Source: Natronomonas marina (GTDB lineage: Archaea > Halobacteriota > Halobacteria > Halobacteriales > Haloarculaceae). Taken from it: a DNA stretch of 64,000 bases. The notes beneath the pieces were generated by a model. It was given only the letters and a program-made list of their open reading frames with translations. It was not told the origin of the DNA and ran no database searches. Numbering within the stretch: position 1 is the stretch's first letter; each line of letters opens with the position of its first letter. A program made the translations under genes and the position numbers. Location of the stretch: the NCBI RefSeq assembly GCF_024298905.1, contig NZ_CP101155.1, forward strand, positions 1-64,000, written 5' to 3'. Below are positions 1-8,457 of the stretch, piece by piece.

Positions 1-31
1 AGTCACCACAGAGCCGTCACGTTGGGAACCT

Positions 32-346
32 CAGCAATCTCAGATATGGCAGATATATCAGCAAGGGAAGTCGGCCACCATTGAGCTATCTATCTCATTC
101 CCAGATACCTCAGATACATCAGTCATCTCAGTTTCACTACTTACGGACCAGCTATCAGTTATCTCAGATACCGTAGTGAGATGCCGTGTTTACGGGAATA
201 GTGTTAGATGCGTCAGATATCTCAGATACACCAGATAGGTTCCTCCCAAGAACTTCTCAACCTGTCTCATCCCTCGATCAATCTTCTCAGATACGTCAGA
301 TACAGCAGGTACGTCTGACAAACAATTATATCAGACGCCTCAGATA
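32..346 (+). repeat. 9-bp phased CAGATAC-type repeat clusters upstream of parA
   Basis: CAG/CAGATA motifs recur at exact 9-nt spacing in several clusters: 32-41-50-59, 102-111-120-129, 214-223-232, 288-297-306 and 332-341, with single copies at 165 and 363. The unit is roughly CAGATACNT, always on the plus strand. The last clusters surround the parA promoter. Direct-repeat arrays beside parA commonly act as centromere (parS-type) or operator sites for the partner protein; that role is inferred here. The spacing is directly visible. Confidence 0.75.
324..331 (+). promoter_or_regulatory. Probable parA TATA box
   Basis: An AT-rich aattatat block lies about 26 nt upstream of the ATG at 357, the spacing expected for a leaderless haloarchaeal transcript. 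It is flanked by repeat units at 288-308 and 332-346, so a protein bound to the repeats could also repress the operon. This box supports 357 as the parA start instead of the upstream in-frame ATG at 186. Confidence 0.5.
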
Positions 347-356
347 CATAGGTCAT

Positions 357-1157
357 ATGACGCAGATAATCGCCATCTCAAATCAAGCAGGTGGGGTCGG
401 AAAGACCACTACCACCATCAACCTCGGTGGTGCGCTCGCGAACCAAGGCCACGATGTCCTCCTCATCGATGCCGACCCGCAGGGAACCCTCACCGAAGGC
501 ACGGGCTTCCGTGACCTCTACGATCAGAAGATCCCGTCTCTCCACCAAGTGATGGTCGAACCAACACGCACCGAGGAGATCAATGAAATTATCGAGCATC
601 ACGACGAATTCGACGTCATTCCGTCCAATAAAGCAATGGACGGGCTCAAAGATATGCTCGTCACTCAGGTCGCAAACAGCGAAATGCGACTCAAAATTGC
701 CGTCGACGAGCTTGACCACGACTATGACTTCATCCTCATTGACTGCCCGCCTGATCTCAGTCAAATCCTTGATAATGCCCTCCTCACTGCCGAACAAGTC
801 CTCATCCCCGTTGAACCAACCCGACGTTCCATCCGTGCGATCGAGAAGATGAACGAAGAGATCGCCTATCTCTCAAACAGTTTCCCGGGCCAGATCGATA
901 CCATCGACATCCTTGGGATTGTCATCAACGCTGTCGAGAGCGTCCAGAACAACGATACCAAGCAGATGATCGAGTTCTTCAATGACGCTCCATACGACGT
1001 CTTCCAGGTCCCTGAGCGCGTCGCTATCCGGCGTGCTTGGAACAACGGCGTCTCTATCTTCCTTCACGAGGACGACGCGAAGACCGAGGACGCACGCGAA
1101 GCCTACACCGAGATCGCGAAAATGCTCGAACGTCACACTACGGAGGTGGAAGCATGA
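357..1157 (+). CDS. parA: ParA/Soj-type partition ATPase
   Basis: A ParA-family P-loop ATPase of 266 residues that would drive plasmid segregation together with the next gene. The deviant Walker A motif is at the N-terminus (SNQAGGVGKTTT, residues 7-18), followed by the A' motif LLIDADPQG and a Walker B-like FILIDCPPDL near residue 125. The reading frame extends upstream to 186, but that extension is made of the repeat array and low-complexity residues; the ATG at 357 puts the Walker motif at the normal distance and has a TATA box at about -26. The stop overlaps the start of the partner gene (ATGA). The second codons of parA contain one more CAGATA unit. Confidence 0.93.
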   Translation: MTQIIAISNQAGGVGKTTTTINLGGALANQGHDVLLIDADPQGTLTEGTGFRDLYDQKIPSLHQVMVEPTRTEEINEIIEHHDEFDVIPSNKAMDGLKDMLVTQVANSEMRLKIAVDELDHDYDFILIDCPPDLSQILDNALLTAEQVLIPVEPTRRSIRAIEKMNEEIAYLSNSFPGQIDTIDILGIVINAVESVQNNDTKQMIEFFNDAPYDVFQVPERVAIRRAWNNGVSIFLHEDDAKTEDAREAYTEIAKMLERHTTEVEA

Positions 1158-1726
1158 GCAGCAATGACGGCGACGACGAACTCGAGGAGCGGAAAAGCGA
1201 CGTTTGGAGTATGGACGAAGTTCGAGGCGGCGGTACAAAGACGAAAGACACAGAAGATACCTCAGATACAGCCGACGAAGAATCGGCATCCATTACGTCC
1301 AATACTGCGGAAGACGCAGACGCCCCAGATACGTCAGATACTTCAGATATAGAAGATACCTCTGACGACGAATCCTCGTCCGCCACGTCCGATGTCGAAG
1401 ATGCTGAAGATACGGCAGATACCTCAGATATACCAGACACGGCAGATGAGATCGACGACACTGCTATGCAAGCCGAGGGGGAGACTGTCCGGCAGATGGC
1501 CCTTGACGCAGACGCGAAGGGTCTTGTTGTTCGCGACCTTCACAATGTGAACGTCTATCTCTACGAAAGCGTCTATCAGGAGATGCGTGTGAAGTACAAG
1601 GAGCTCGATACCGAGTATTTCGCCGCACATGGCGAGGATCTCTCGAAGAACAAGGACTTCTTCAACGCCGTCTTTCGGGCCGGACTCCAGAGCCCTCAGC
1701 TGAAAGAAGAACTAGAACTCGACTAA
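1154..1726 (+). CDS. Acidic ParA partner (candidate centromere-binding protein)
   Basis: A 190-residue protein translationally coupled to parA (ATGA overlap) with a GGAGGTGG ribosome-binding site at 1142-1149. Residues about 1-115 are extremely acidic and contain repeated SDT/ADT/EDT tripeptides. Residues about 115-190 look folded, with several predicted helices, and could be the DNA-binding part. No ParB nuclease-like motif or clear helix-turn-helix was recognised. By position it should be the DNA-binding adaptor of the partition system. The tripeptides are encoded by the same 9-bp repeat found upstream of parA, so the gene itself may contain binding sites. A longer in-frame start at 1037 lies inside parA and is unlikely. 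Confidence 0.8.
   Translation: MSSNDGDDELEERKSDVWSMDEVRGGGTKTKDTEDTSDTADEESASITSNTAEDADAPDTSDTSDIEDTSDDESSSATSDVEDAEDTADTSDIPDTADEIDDTAMQAEGETVRQMALDADAKGLVVRDLHNVNVYLYESVYQEMRVKYKELDTEYFAAHGEDLSKNKDFFNAVFRAGLQSPQLKEELELD
1251..1449 (+). repeat. Intragenic 9-bp phased repeats in the parA partner gene
   Basis: AGATAC-type units recur in 9-nt phase inside the gene: about 1255-1264, 1327-1336-1345-1354 and 1399-1408-1417-1426-1435-1444. Nine bases equal three codons, so each unit encodes SDT, ADT, EDT or a near variant. The same unit occurs outside coding DNA at 32-346, which argues that the DNA sequence itself, and not only the peptide, is under selection. Confidence 0.75.
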
Positions 1727-1870
1727 CTGTCGCCGGCACTGCTTTTTGGCAAAGCAACAAAAGGGATTCAGCCGGTATCCCTCAGACCAGCGAGTCCGTA
1801 TATCGGCCAAATAAATAGACTATCAGACAGATATTTACGGATTTAACGAGTTAGTACCTCATATCCGATT

Positions 1871-2398
1871 ATGGCCAATCCCAACCGTCTGCTGCTGTTT
1901 ATGATAGCAGTAGAGGTATTTGGCATTCTTTCGATTCTTGGTGGTATTATGGATCTTCTCCCAGATAAAGGCCTGATCAGCGCGTCTGTTTTGATCAATA
2001 TAGGCGCGATCCTCATAGCACTCGGTGGCCTTGGTGTCGCCAAGATCTACGATGGAGAGACGTTGCTTGGAGATGGTGGCTACCCAGAACCAACGGGTGG
2101 CACTACATCTGGTACTCCAACACATACTCCTGCAGAAGTGGACGCCGAAGAAGGTGACGAGCAAGAAATTGAGGAGGAGAACCTCAGACCATATGAGGAA
2201 AAGCAGTCCATCTCCTCAGGGTCCGGCGCAACTCCGCGATTTGTGGTTAAAGCCGCCGTGAAGGAGCAACTGGCTGGTCACAACGTGTCCGCTGACTTCT
2301 ACGAGGCCCTCGATGAGGAAGTAGCCGAACTGATAGAGCAAGCTGCGCGACGTGCAGAAGAAGATAACAGGAAGACAGTCCAACCGAGGGACCTTTAG
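1871..2398 (+). CDS. Membrane protein with C-terminal histone-fold (DUF1931-like) domain
   Basis: A 175-residue protein. Two hydrophobic helices lie at about residues 6-29 and 35-58. They are followed by an acidic, threonine-rich linker (about 60-118) and a C-terminal segment (about 119-175) that reads like the small haloarchaeal histone-fold family (DUF1931/CBF-NFY type): VKAAVKEQL, NVSADFYEALDEEVAEL and the ending DRKTVQPRDL pattern, here NRKTVQPRDL. The fold assignment is from family recall. Histone-fold proteins bind DNA or dimerise, so a membrane-tethered DNA-associated role is possible. It lies just downstream of the partition genes and is separately transcribed or weakly linked (about 145 nt gap). 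Confidence 0.7.
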   Translation: MANPNRLLLFMIAVEVFGILSILGGIMDLLPDKGLISASVLINIGAILIALGGLGVAKIYDGETLLGDGGYPEPTGGTTSGTPTHTPAEVDAEEGDEQEIEEENLRPYEEKQSISSGSGATPRFVVKAAVKEQLAGHNVSADFYEALDEEVAELIEQAARRAEEDNRKTVQPRDL

Positions 2399-2544
2399 AA
2401 ATCCATCACCACGAGTGCGGCAGCCTCTTCCAATAAGAGATTGCAGGGTGGATCAAGCTCGACATCGACAGTTGTATCGGTCTTAGCGGTTCTAAAAGCG
2501 AGAAGAGAAAAGCTGGGAGAATGTGTGAGTACTTATTCCGATCT

Positions 2545-3834
2545 CTATTCGTCATCGACCAACACCGCCCCTGCGAAGAGGCCCTCAAGATCCTCTCGCA
2601 TCTCCTCACGGCGATGCCGGCGCTTCTCCGCTTCTGAGAGGTAGTTATCCAAGACGACTTCCGCCGACTTCGACCCCTGCTCCTCAGCGACATCCGCAAA
2701 CCGCTCGGCCACCCGGCGTACCGCCTCTCCGTACGCCGTGTACCAGTATCGTCGCCCCATCTTCGGCGTCGGAACCTCCCCATCGACAGTCACTCCAGCG
2801 CGTTCTGCGAGGTTCTTGAATCGACGTCGAACCGTCGACGTCGATAGGTGCCCGCTCTCCGCAGATGAAGACGGGAACACAGAGCCCATCCAGTCGTCGC
2901 CCGCCTCCTCAACGACGGTGTCGATCCGTGCGGTTGCATCTTCAACACCCGTGAGGAGTGCGACCGTCCCGGGTCCGTTTTTCCGCTCACTCCCGAATTC
3001 GATGTACGGTCCGGCCTCAGTGTCGTCTTCTGGTGGATCGAGAACCAGCTGGTCAACGCGTAGCGACGCAACCTCGCTCGGTCGAAGCCCCCACCCGCAG
3101 ACCCCAATCACGATGAGGCGGTCGACCGGATCGGTGGCTGTCTGATAGAGTGTTCGTATCTGATCAGCCTCAAGAGCCTGATTGTCCCACTCAGGCGTCG
3201 AATCCCACCCAAAGCGACGTTCCAGCTGGTCGGTCGGGTTGTGACGTGCGCCTTTGAACGTCACCTGATGGGTGTAGAACTGCCGAACTTCTTGAACATA
3301 CTTCCGTCGCGACGCGTGCGTTGTCAGCGTATCCTCGCGGCGACGCAGGACGTCGAACGTATCCGCGACACGATCCATCTCGTCGGCCCGCGCAGCGTCG
3401 TCGTGAAGTGGTTCGAGCAGATCATCGGTGCCATTGACGTCCTTGTACGTCCGGACGTACAGGCGGAGCGCAGAGCGGCGTGTGGCGACCGTCGACTCCG
3501 CCCGTCCCTGCCGATCGCGCAGCTCGACGAGATAGTCCTCGAGGGCTGCACACGTCTCGTCGTCGTCGACGAAATCAAACGGCCCCTCCTCCGGCTTGGA
3601 CTCAACCGGAACGTCGATCTTCTCGTAGAAGTCACCCGGTGAGAGGTCGAATCGCCGCGAGAGATGTTTGATGAACCCCGGAAAGTGCGATTCGAGCCAC
3701 GAATAGGTAGGGGCTTCGTGCTCAGGAGCAAGTGCCTCAGCGCGCATCTGCGGCGTGATCTCGTCGTGGTAGAAGGCCTCGGCGTCCTCGAGATCCATCG
3801 TGCTGTAGCGTGGGGTGTCGGTCGCCTCGGTCAT
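2545..3834 (-). CDS. Tyrosine recombinase / integrase
   Basis: A 429-residue site-specific recombinase. The N-terminal half (to about residue 200) fits a SAM-like core-binding domain. The catalytic domain follows, with the conserved Arg in CGWGLRPSEVASL (about 250), a second Arg region in PKMGRRYWYTAYGEAV (about 350), and the nucleophilic Tyr in VVLDNYLSEAEKRR (about 396). The usual HxxR box His appears to be replaced, as is common in divergent archaeal members. No tRNA gene or duplicated att core was found nearby, so it could resolve plasmid multimers or mobilise an element whose ends lie outside. It sits 26 nt downstream of the VapBC pair on the same strand. Confidence 0.88.
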   Translation of the reverse strand: MTEATDTPRYSTMDLEDAEAFYHDEITPQMRAEALAPEHEAPTYSWLESHFPGFIKHLSRRFDLSPGDFYEKIDVPVESKPEEGPFDFVDDDETCAALEDYLVELRDRQGRAESTVATRRSALRLYVRTYKDVNGTDDLLEPLHDDAARADEMDRVADTFDVLRRREDTLTTHASRRKYVQEVRQFYTHQVTFKGARHNPTDQLERRFGWDSTPEWDNQALEADQIRTLYQTATDPVDRLIVIGVCGWGLRPSEVASLRVDQLVLDPPEDDTEAGPYIEFGSERKNGPGTVALLTGVEDATARIDTVVEEAGDDWMGSVFPSSSAESGHLSTSTVRRRFKNLAERAGVTVDGEVPTPKMGRRYWYTAYGEAVRRVAERFADVAEEQGSKSAEVVLDNYLSEAEKRRHRREEMREDLEGLFAGAVLVDDE

Positions 3835-3860
3835 TGGTGTGGGTCAGGGACTTGAGCCGC

Positions 3861-4262
3861 TCATACACCATCTTCGCGAAATCGCTTCACAGTCACGTCG
3901 ACGTCGTCGAAATCGTCGTCAGCACCCGTGTAGGCTGTCGCCTCTTTCATCGCTGCTGTGGCTAGCGTAAAGGCGTCTCCGAGTGCGACGTTGTAGTCGC
4001 GTTTGTAATCGGCGGCCGATTCCCAGACGTCTTCGGCGGTAACGACATCACACCAGTTTCGAATCCGAGTTACGTATGCCTGCGCCGTCTGCGGGTCGTC
4101 TCGTCCGCATACGTATCGCACTTCGGTGCACGTCACCGTATTCACTGACCCCTTCAGCTGGCCGTCTTCTACGCGGTCGATAATCGCTTCGACGGCATCA
4201 CTCCCAGGCTCGTCCCAGTAATAGGCAATCAGCGGTTCTGCGTCGAATACGACGTGATCCAT
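3861..4262 (-). CDS. vapC: VapC-like PIN-domain toxin
   Basis: A 133-residue PIN-domain protein, the expected size for a VapC endoribonuclease. The first acidic residue is in VVFDAEPLIAYY near the N-terminus, a central Glu lies in VTCTEVRYV, and the distal Asp residues lie in NVALGDAFTLATA and TGADDDFDDV. These form the usual metal-binding set. The start codon overlaps the antitoxin stop by one base (TAATG), so the two are co-translated. VapC toxins cleave RNA when the antitoxin is lost, which helps keep plasmids in the population. Confidence 0.88.
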   Translation of the reverse strand: MDHVVFDAEPLIAYYWDEPGSDAVEAIIDRVEDGQLKGSVNTVTCTEVRYVCGRDDPQTAQAYVTRIRNWCDVVTAEDVWESAADYKRDYNVALGDAFTLATAAMKEATAYTGADDDFDDVDVTVKRFREDGV

Positions 4263-4531
4263 TAGTTGTCTCTCTCGAGGCGTTGACTTCGCTCCTCGTC
4301 GGCCTTCCGCTCCTCACGAAGGATGGCCGTCCCGCGCTCTGCCGTGGTTGCGGCTCCACGGAAGTCTTGGAGGCTGGGGAGTGGTTCAACGACGATCTCT
4401 CCCTGCTCGTTTTCGCGGATGCGGACCCTGCTGCCCGGTTCGATTCCGTGCTTCTCTCGAAGTTCTTTGGGAATCGTCGCCTGGCCTTTCTGACTCAGGT
4501 TCACGATTCGGCCTTCGTTGGTTGTACTCAT
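4262..4531 (-). CDS. vapB: AbrB/SpoVT-type VapB antitoxin
   Basis: An 89-residue protein with an N-terminal swapped-hairpin AbrB domain (residues about 8-50: VNLSQKGQATIPKELREKHG then PGSRVRIREN) and a charged C-terminal tail that would wrap the toxin. It is the first gene of the vapBC operon and should both neutralise VapC and repress its own promoter. A perfect palindrome immediately upstream of its start is a likely operator. Confidence 0.9.
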   Translation of the reverse strand: MSTTNEGRIVNLSQKGQATIPKELREKHGIEPGSRVRIRENEQGEIVVEPLPSLQDFRGAATTAERGTAILREERKADEERSQRLERDN

Positions 4532-4532
4532 T

Positions 4533-4545
4533 ATAGTATTACTAT
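4533..4545. promoter_or_regulatory. Palindromic operator at the vapB start
   Basis: ATAGTA-T-TACTAT is a perfect 6-bp-arm inverted repeat around one central base, ending one base from the vapB start codon. AbrB-type antitoxins normally bind such palindromes to autoregulate; that use here is inferred. Confidence 0.55.
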
Positions 4546-5006
4546 TCGATGTACTACCTTGAACCTTTTCCCAGTCGTGTTTTGAATCTCGCTCATCCCC
4601 GCTCGGCGTTAACCGCCAGTAGGAGCGGACGTGCTCCGTGCGGTAGCGATTCTAAGTCAGGTGGTTTCGGTGGATAGAGCGTTTCGTTCGATTTACTTAT
4701 AGGTTGTCCTGTGCTGTTTTCTGCGTGAGAAAACGACAACCGGACAGTAACCACCAGAATAATGTTCTGTGGGAATAAACCATATACCGCTATATCTAAA
4801 TTCAGCCCTGTGGTTCCCACAGTTTCGGAGGATAGGCTAGATTTGGCTCAAATCTTCGTCGACTCGTGATTCTTCTCACGGTTATGGGTCGATATCGAAC
4901 CTTCACGGGCGCAACTAACGGATAGACGTGAGAAATTGCATGGGTTCACGCGCTGCTGAATAGTGTCGCCACTCCTAAGCAGCAGACTCAACGAGGACTC
5001 AGCCGG
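4546..5006. other. Intergenic region between vapB and the IS transposase
   Basis: About 460 bases with no convincing gene. A 75-codon reading frame at 4593-4820 has no family resemblance or coding-like composition. The half nearest 5000 presumably holds the IS end: CTGCTGA at about 4953 is matched by an inverted copy (TCAGCAG) at about 6733, but the identity does not extend and no target duplication was found. Confidence 0.4.
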
Positions 5007-6656
5007 TTAGTCGGGTGGGATCAACACCGAAACGACGATCTCAACACACTCACCTGCCGTCAGTACGGGCGCGTAATTCATTTCTCCGTCGACGCCCGCT
5101 TTCAGGAGAAAGTCCGTCAGCCGCCAGATGTTATACAGCAACACCGCGAACACGAAATAGAACAGCCGTACACGATAGTCCTTCGAGGACGTCTTCGCAA
5201 GGAAATCACCCTTGATGCTCTTGTACTCGTTCTCGATTTGCCAGCGACGACTGTACCGGCGACAGAACGTTTCGGCTTCATCCGGTCCTACTCGTAGGTT
5301 CGTTGCGAAGACAGTAGTTCCCTTACCACTCGTCGACGGGACGTACAGGAACTGGATCGGGTGTGACCCTGCCTCCACATGGACGGACGCCGATTCAACA
5401 GCGACTTCCTGATCGTCCTCGTCCATCTGCTCTATCACCTCGCGTTCGGCGCTGGTGATCCGCTTGGGAATGAGATAGTTGACATCAAGGTTCGAGAGAG
5501 TCTGGAAGACGCGCATGGAATCGAACTCCCGGTCACACAGGACCGTCTCGATGGGAACGTGCTCTTTCGCCCGCTTGACAAGCCGACGGACGACCCGGTG
5601 AATTTGGTTCGGCGGGTTCTCGTCCCACGCTGAACTCTCTCGCACCGGCTCGACAGCCAGGACGAGTGGGATATTCCATCCGACAATCGAGAGTGTGGCG
5701 AACTTGAACGCGCGACTCCCATCATCTTTCGTCCCGCTCACCATCGGCATCTCCTCGACACCGCCGTAGTACGGAATGGTGGTGATGTCGATCGCAGCGG
5801 TCACTGGCCGGCGGAACGAGGCTTCCGAGGCGATGACCGAGAGCAAGCAATCAGTCGTCTCATTGAATCCGGTCACGAGTTCCTCGGGAGCGAACTGTTT
5901 GACTGCACGGAGGTGGGTATCGCCATGCGGGCCGTAGTCTGCGCCTCGTCGATACTGGAAGCGGGCAGCGCCTTGGGCGGTTCCACATCCAACCATCCCC
6001 ATGAAGGTCTGTAACTCGAAAAACCGCGTGTCCTCGTAAGATGCGTTCGCGGCCCGGCCAGACTCGAAGTAGCCAAAAGCGTGATCACGGGCGAGTCGCG
6101 TCGTCTGAAGAATCTCGTCCTGGGAGAACGACTCTTCTTCTACTGAGTCCTCCTCTACTGAAGGCTCGTCGACGATTTCTGCCTTGGGGCGCACTTCGGG
6201 TGCAGGGATGTCGAAATCGTGGACCTCTTTGACGACGAAGTGAGCCGCAGTCTGCACGTATTCCTGGACAGCATCGTCGAATCGATTGCGCCACGCCCGC
6301 GAGAAGGCCGAATCATCAGGCACACGGCTGAACCCAAGAAGATTGACTACTTCCGGTTGCTGCTTCAGTCGTCGGGTGAAGGCTGCGTACGAGTCGCCCG
6401 TGATCTCCATGAAGATGAACGAGAGCACCATCGCGCGTAAGGAGAGTGGGGCAGGATGCCACGCTGGATACCCGTCTTCGATAGCATCAATCGACTGATC
6501 GAGGTTCTCGAACGCCGTAACGAGGTCGGTGCCTTCGAGTTCATTGCGGATGGCAATCCCAAGTTGGTACGCTTCACACAGGTAGCGCATACGAGGACTC
6601 GAGTTAGTACGGGGGGTCTCAGAACCACTCATACAAGACTGCGATAGCGATGACAA
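5007..6656 (-). CDS. IS4-superfamily DDE transposase
   Basis: An apparently intact 549-codon transposase. It carries the IS4 signature Y-(2)-R-(3)-E-(6)-K in YSRRWQIENEYKSIK (about residue 470), a DDE Asp in AIDITTIPYYGG (about 290) and another in LCDREFDS (about 375). The N-terminal region resembles other haloarchaeal long transposases, with an acidic insert at about 160-180. A second in-frame ATG at 6632 is an equally good start and removes a low-complexity leader. No frameshift or internal stop was seen, so the element may be active, although clear terminal inverted repeats were not identified. Confidence 0.85.
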   Translation of the reverse strand: MSSLSQSCMSGSETPRTNSSPRMRYLCEAYQLGIAIRNELEGTDLVTAFENLDQSIDAIEDGYPAWHPAPLSLRAMVLSFIFMEITGDSYAAFTRRLKQQPEVVNLLGFSRVPDDSAFSRAWRNRFDDAVQEYVQTAAHFVVKEVHDFDIPAPEVRPKAEIVDEPSVEEDSVEEESFSQDEILQTTRLARDHAFGYFESGRAANASYEDTRFFELQTFMGMVGCGTAQGAARFQYRRGADYGPHGDTHLRAVKQFAPEELVTGFNETTDCLLSVIASEASFRRPVTAAIDITTIPYYGGVEEMPMVSGTKDDGSRAFKFATLSIVGWNIPLVLAVEPVRESSAWDENPPNQIHRVVRRLVKRAKEHVPIETVLCDREFDSMRVFQTLSNLDVNYLIPKRITSAEREVIEQMDEDDQEVAVESASVHVEAGSHPIQFLYVPSTSGKGTTVFATNLRVGPDEAETFCRRYSRRWQIENEYKSIKGDFLAKTSSKDYRVRLFYFVFAVLLYNIWRLTDFLLKAGVDGEMNYAPVLTAGECVEIVVSVLIPPD

Positions 6657-6890
6657 AATCAGCGTATCGAGATCTTGATGATGGTCAACAGCTGGTCTGG
6701 AGCTAAGCGTTTCAGGTAACTGTATTGCCCCTCAGCAGAAAATTATGGAAACTACTTACGATCAAAAAGAGTGGGAGTTCAGTACTGCCCCGCAACAACG
6801 CCCCTTCGGGAGATGAGATCGACTGCTCAATGCGTGTGATGACAGTCGCTGATCTGTGAGAACAAGATGTGAGCGTTAACCACCCTGACT
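6657..6890. other. Intergenic region with imperfect direct repeat
   Basis: No gene is seen here. Two imperfect direct repeats, gtattgcccctcagcag at about 6722 and gtactgccccgcaacaa at about 6782, lie 60 bases apart. Their role is unknown; the first could belong to the transposase end. Confidence 0.3.
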
Positions 6891-7175
6891 GTATCGAAAT
6901 CCCAGAGGCGATAGACGAGCGCGTGGATATGGGTAGCTCGTCCCACCAGAAGACGGCCTACAGACTCCATTCCCTGTCGTTGGAGTAGCACGTCGTCGTG
7001 ATGATTCCCTGGAACTCATCGCGGACCACACCACGTCGAAAAATGAGACTAAGCGTAGGCTATTCGACTGGGATCGCGATCAAAGATATACCGCCATCGA
7101 TAGCCGCCTCGAAGGCGCCACCGCCACTCGTTTGCGTTGTCCTGAAACACTTCGAATGTCGCGTTCTGAGCCATT
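6890..7175 (-). pseudogene. Decayed DUF1508 (UPF0339) gene
   Basis: Reading the minus strand from the ATG at 7175 gives MAQNATFEVFQDNANEWRWR, an excellent match to the start of the small haloarchaeal DUF1508 proteins (which read like FEVYEDNAGEWRWRL). The frame then degenerates and stops after about 42 codons. A later stretch reading RQGMESVGR near 6965 matches the family's conserved IESVKR segment in another frame. I infer a gene killed by indels. The identification is from family recall. Confidence 0.55.
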
Positions 7176-7349
7176 GGTACTGATATTCTCCGTTCTAGAC
7201 TAATAGAGCCTCACATACCACAGTCTGCTCTCTGTGAAGTTCCTTCTGCTCCTGAAGAGATATACAGCTAATGGACTCTATGACGTCTCGGGGGGTCAGT
7301 TGATGCAAAACCATTAGCGATGTCCCATCATAGCCCTCGGTACTGGACT

Positions 7350-8219
7350 ATGTACGAGGACATTCTCTTCCCGTACGATGGGAGCGACGGTGCATCAGCC
7401 ATCCTTGAGCACGCCGCTGACATCGCAGACTGGGTAGACGCCACGGTTCACGTCCTCTTTGTCGCAGACACGACGCGCGACTCCGTGACTGTCGTTGAGG
7501 GACGAACCGTCGACGCACTCGCACAGCAAGGCGAAACCACGGTCGAGGAAGCGGCGGATGCACTAACAGCCCGAGGTGTCGACTACGACACGGACGTCAT
7601 CCAGGGGAACCCAGCACCGACGATTGCCGAGTATGCAGAGCGATACGACTATGACCTGGTCGTGATGCCAACGCACGGTCGCGAGGGTCTCTCTCGCTAC
7701 ATCATCGGCAGTGTCACCGAGAAAGTCATCCGTCTGTCTTCGGTCCCGGTCCTGACGGCACGGATGCAACCCGACGAACGACTGGCGTTTCCGTATGAGA
7801 ATATCCTCATTCCAACGGACGGAAGCACTGGGGCGGTACATGCCGCTGAACACGGTCTGTCGCTCGCGGCGGCGGTTGATGCGACCGTTCACGCACTGTC
7901 GGTCGTGGACGACGCCTCACTCGGCTTGGACGTCCGCTCAGCAGCCTCTGAATCGGACGGTGAACAGGCCGCGACCGACGCTGTCGATGACCTGGGATCG
8001 GAAGCAGACTCGTATGGTGTCCGGAACACCGTCACGCACATCGAACACGGTGATCCTGCGGAGGAAATCCTCGAATGCATCGACTCGAATGACATTGACG
8101 CCGTCGTGATGGGGACCACGGGGCGACGTGGGACGGATCGAATCCTCCTCGGCAGCGTCGCGGAGAAGACAGCGCGGTCTGCACCGGTACCTGTCATTAC
8201 GGTCGCTAGGGAGTCGTAA
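7350..8219 (+). CDS. Tandem universal stress protein (UspA family)
   Basis: A 289-residue protein made of two Usp domains in tandem (about 1-140 and 150-289). Each has the ATP-binding loop G-2x-G-9x-GS: THGREGLSRYIIGSVTEK in the first half and TTGRRGTDRILLGSVAEK in the second. Haloarchaea encode many such proteins; they bind nucleotides and are linked to stress survival. The ATG at 7350 (MYEDILFPYDGS) is preferred over the one at 7320 because Usp domains begin with this strand and the extra ten residues look non-coding. It is monocistronic, followed by about 240 bases without a gene. Confidence 0.92.
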   Translation: MYEDILFPYDGSDGASAILEHAADIADWVDATVHVLFVADTTRDSVTVVEGRTVDALAQQGETTVEEAADALTARGVDYDTDVIQGNPAPTIAEYAERYDYDLVVMPTHGREGLSRYIIGSVTEKVIRLSSVPVLTARMQPDERLAFPYENILIPTDGSTGAVHAAEHGLSLAAAVDATVHALSVVDDASLGLDVRSAASESDGEQAATDAVDDLGSEADSYGVRNTVTHIEHGDPAEEILECIDSNDIDAVVMGTTGRRGTDRILLGSVAEKTARSAPVPVITVARES

Positions 8220-8457
8220 ACCACGGCCTTCAGTTGTATAGCCGTCACCGGGCGTCGCCTCAGCGATCGTGATTTTTTGCGTCGCCAAAGCCACAGCTGA
8301 GCAATTGTACAGTATGCCCTGTTCGTTGGGGGTCACTCGATGGAAGGCTCCAGCTCGTTCTCACCCCGTCGGCTACCGATGAACCATATTCTCCCTCCTG
8401 GTGTAGCCGTCAGTCGCTCACGTCTCCCAGTCGTGACGATTCGCGTAAATACCCGTC

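Noticed and set aside
32-346. CRISPR array
   Set aside because: The repeats are 9 bp in direct phase without 30-bp spacers and continue into coding sequence; they fit an iteron or centromere array.
32-346. Replication origin iterons
   Set aside because: No Orc1/Cdc6, RepH or other initiator gene is next to the repeats; the neighbouring genes are for partition, so a centromere is the better reading, though an origin cannot be excluded.
2545-4531. Integrated element bounded by att sites
   Set aside because: No tRNA gene and no duplicated core sequence were found around the integrase.
4593-4820. 75-codon minus-strand reading frame
   Set aside because: Not acidic, no family resemblance, no suitable promoter or coupling.
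5007-6740. CTGCTGA/TCAGCAG pair as IS terminal repeats
   Set aside because: Only seven bases match and no flanking duplication is present; not enough to define the element.
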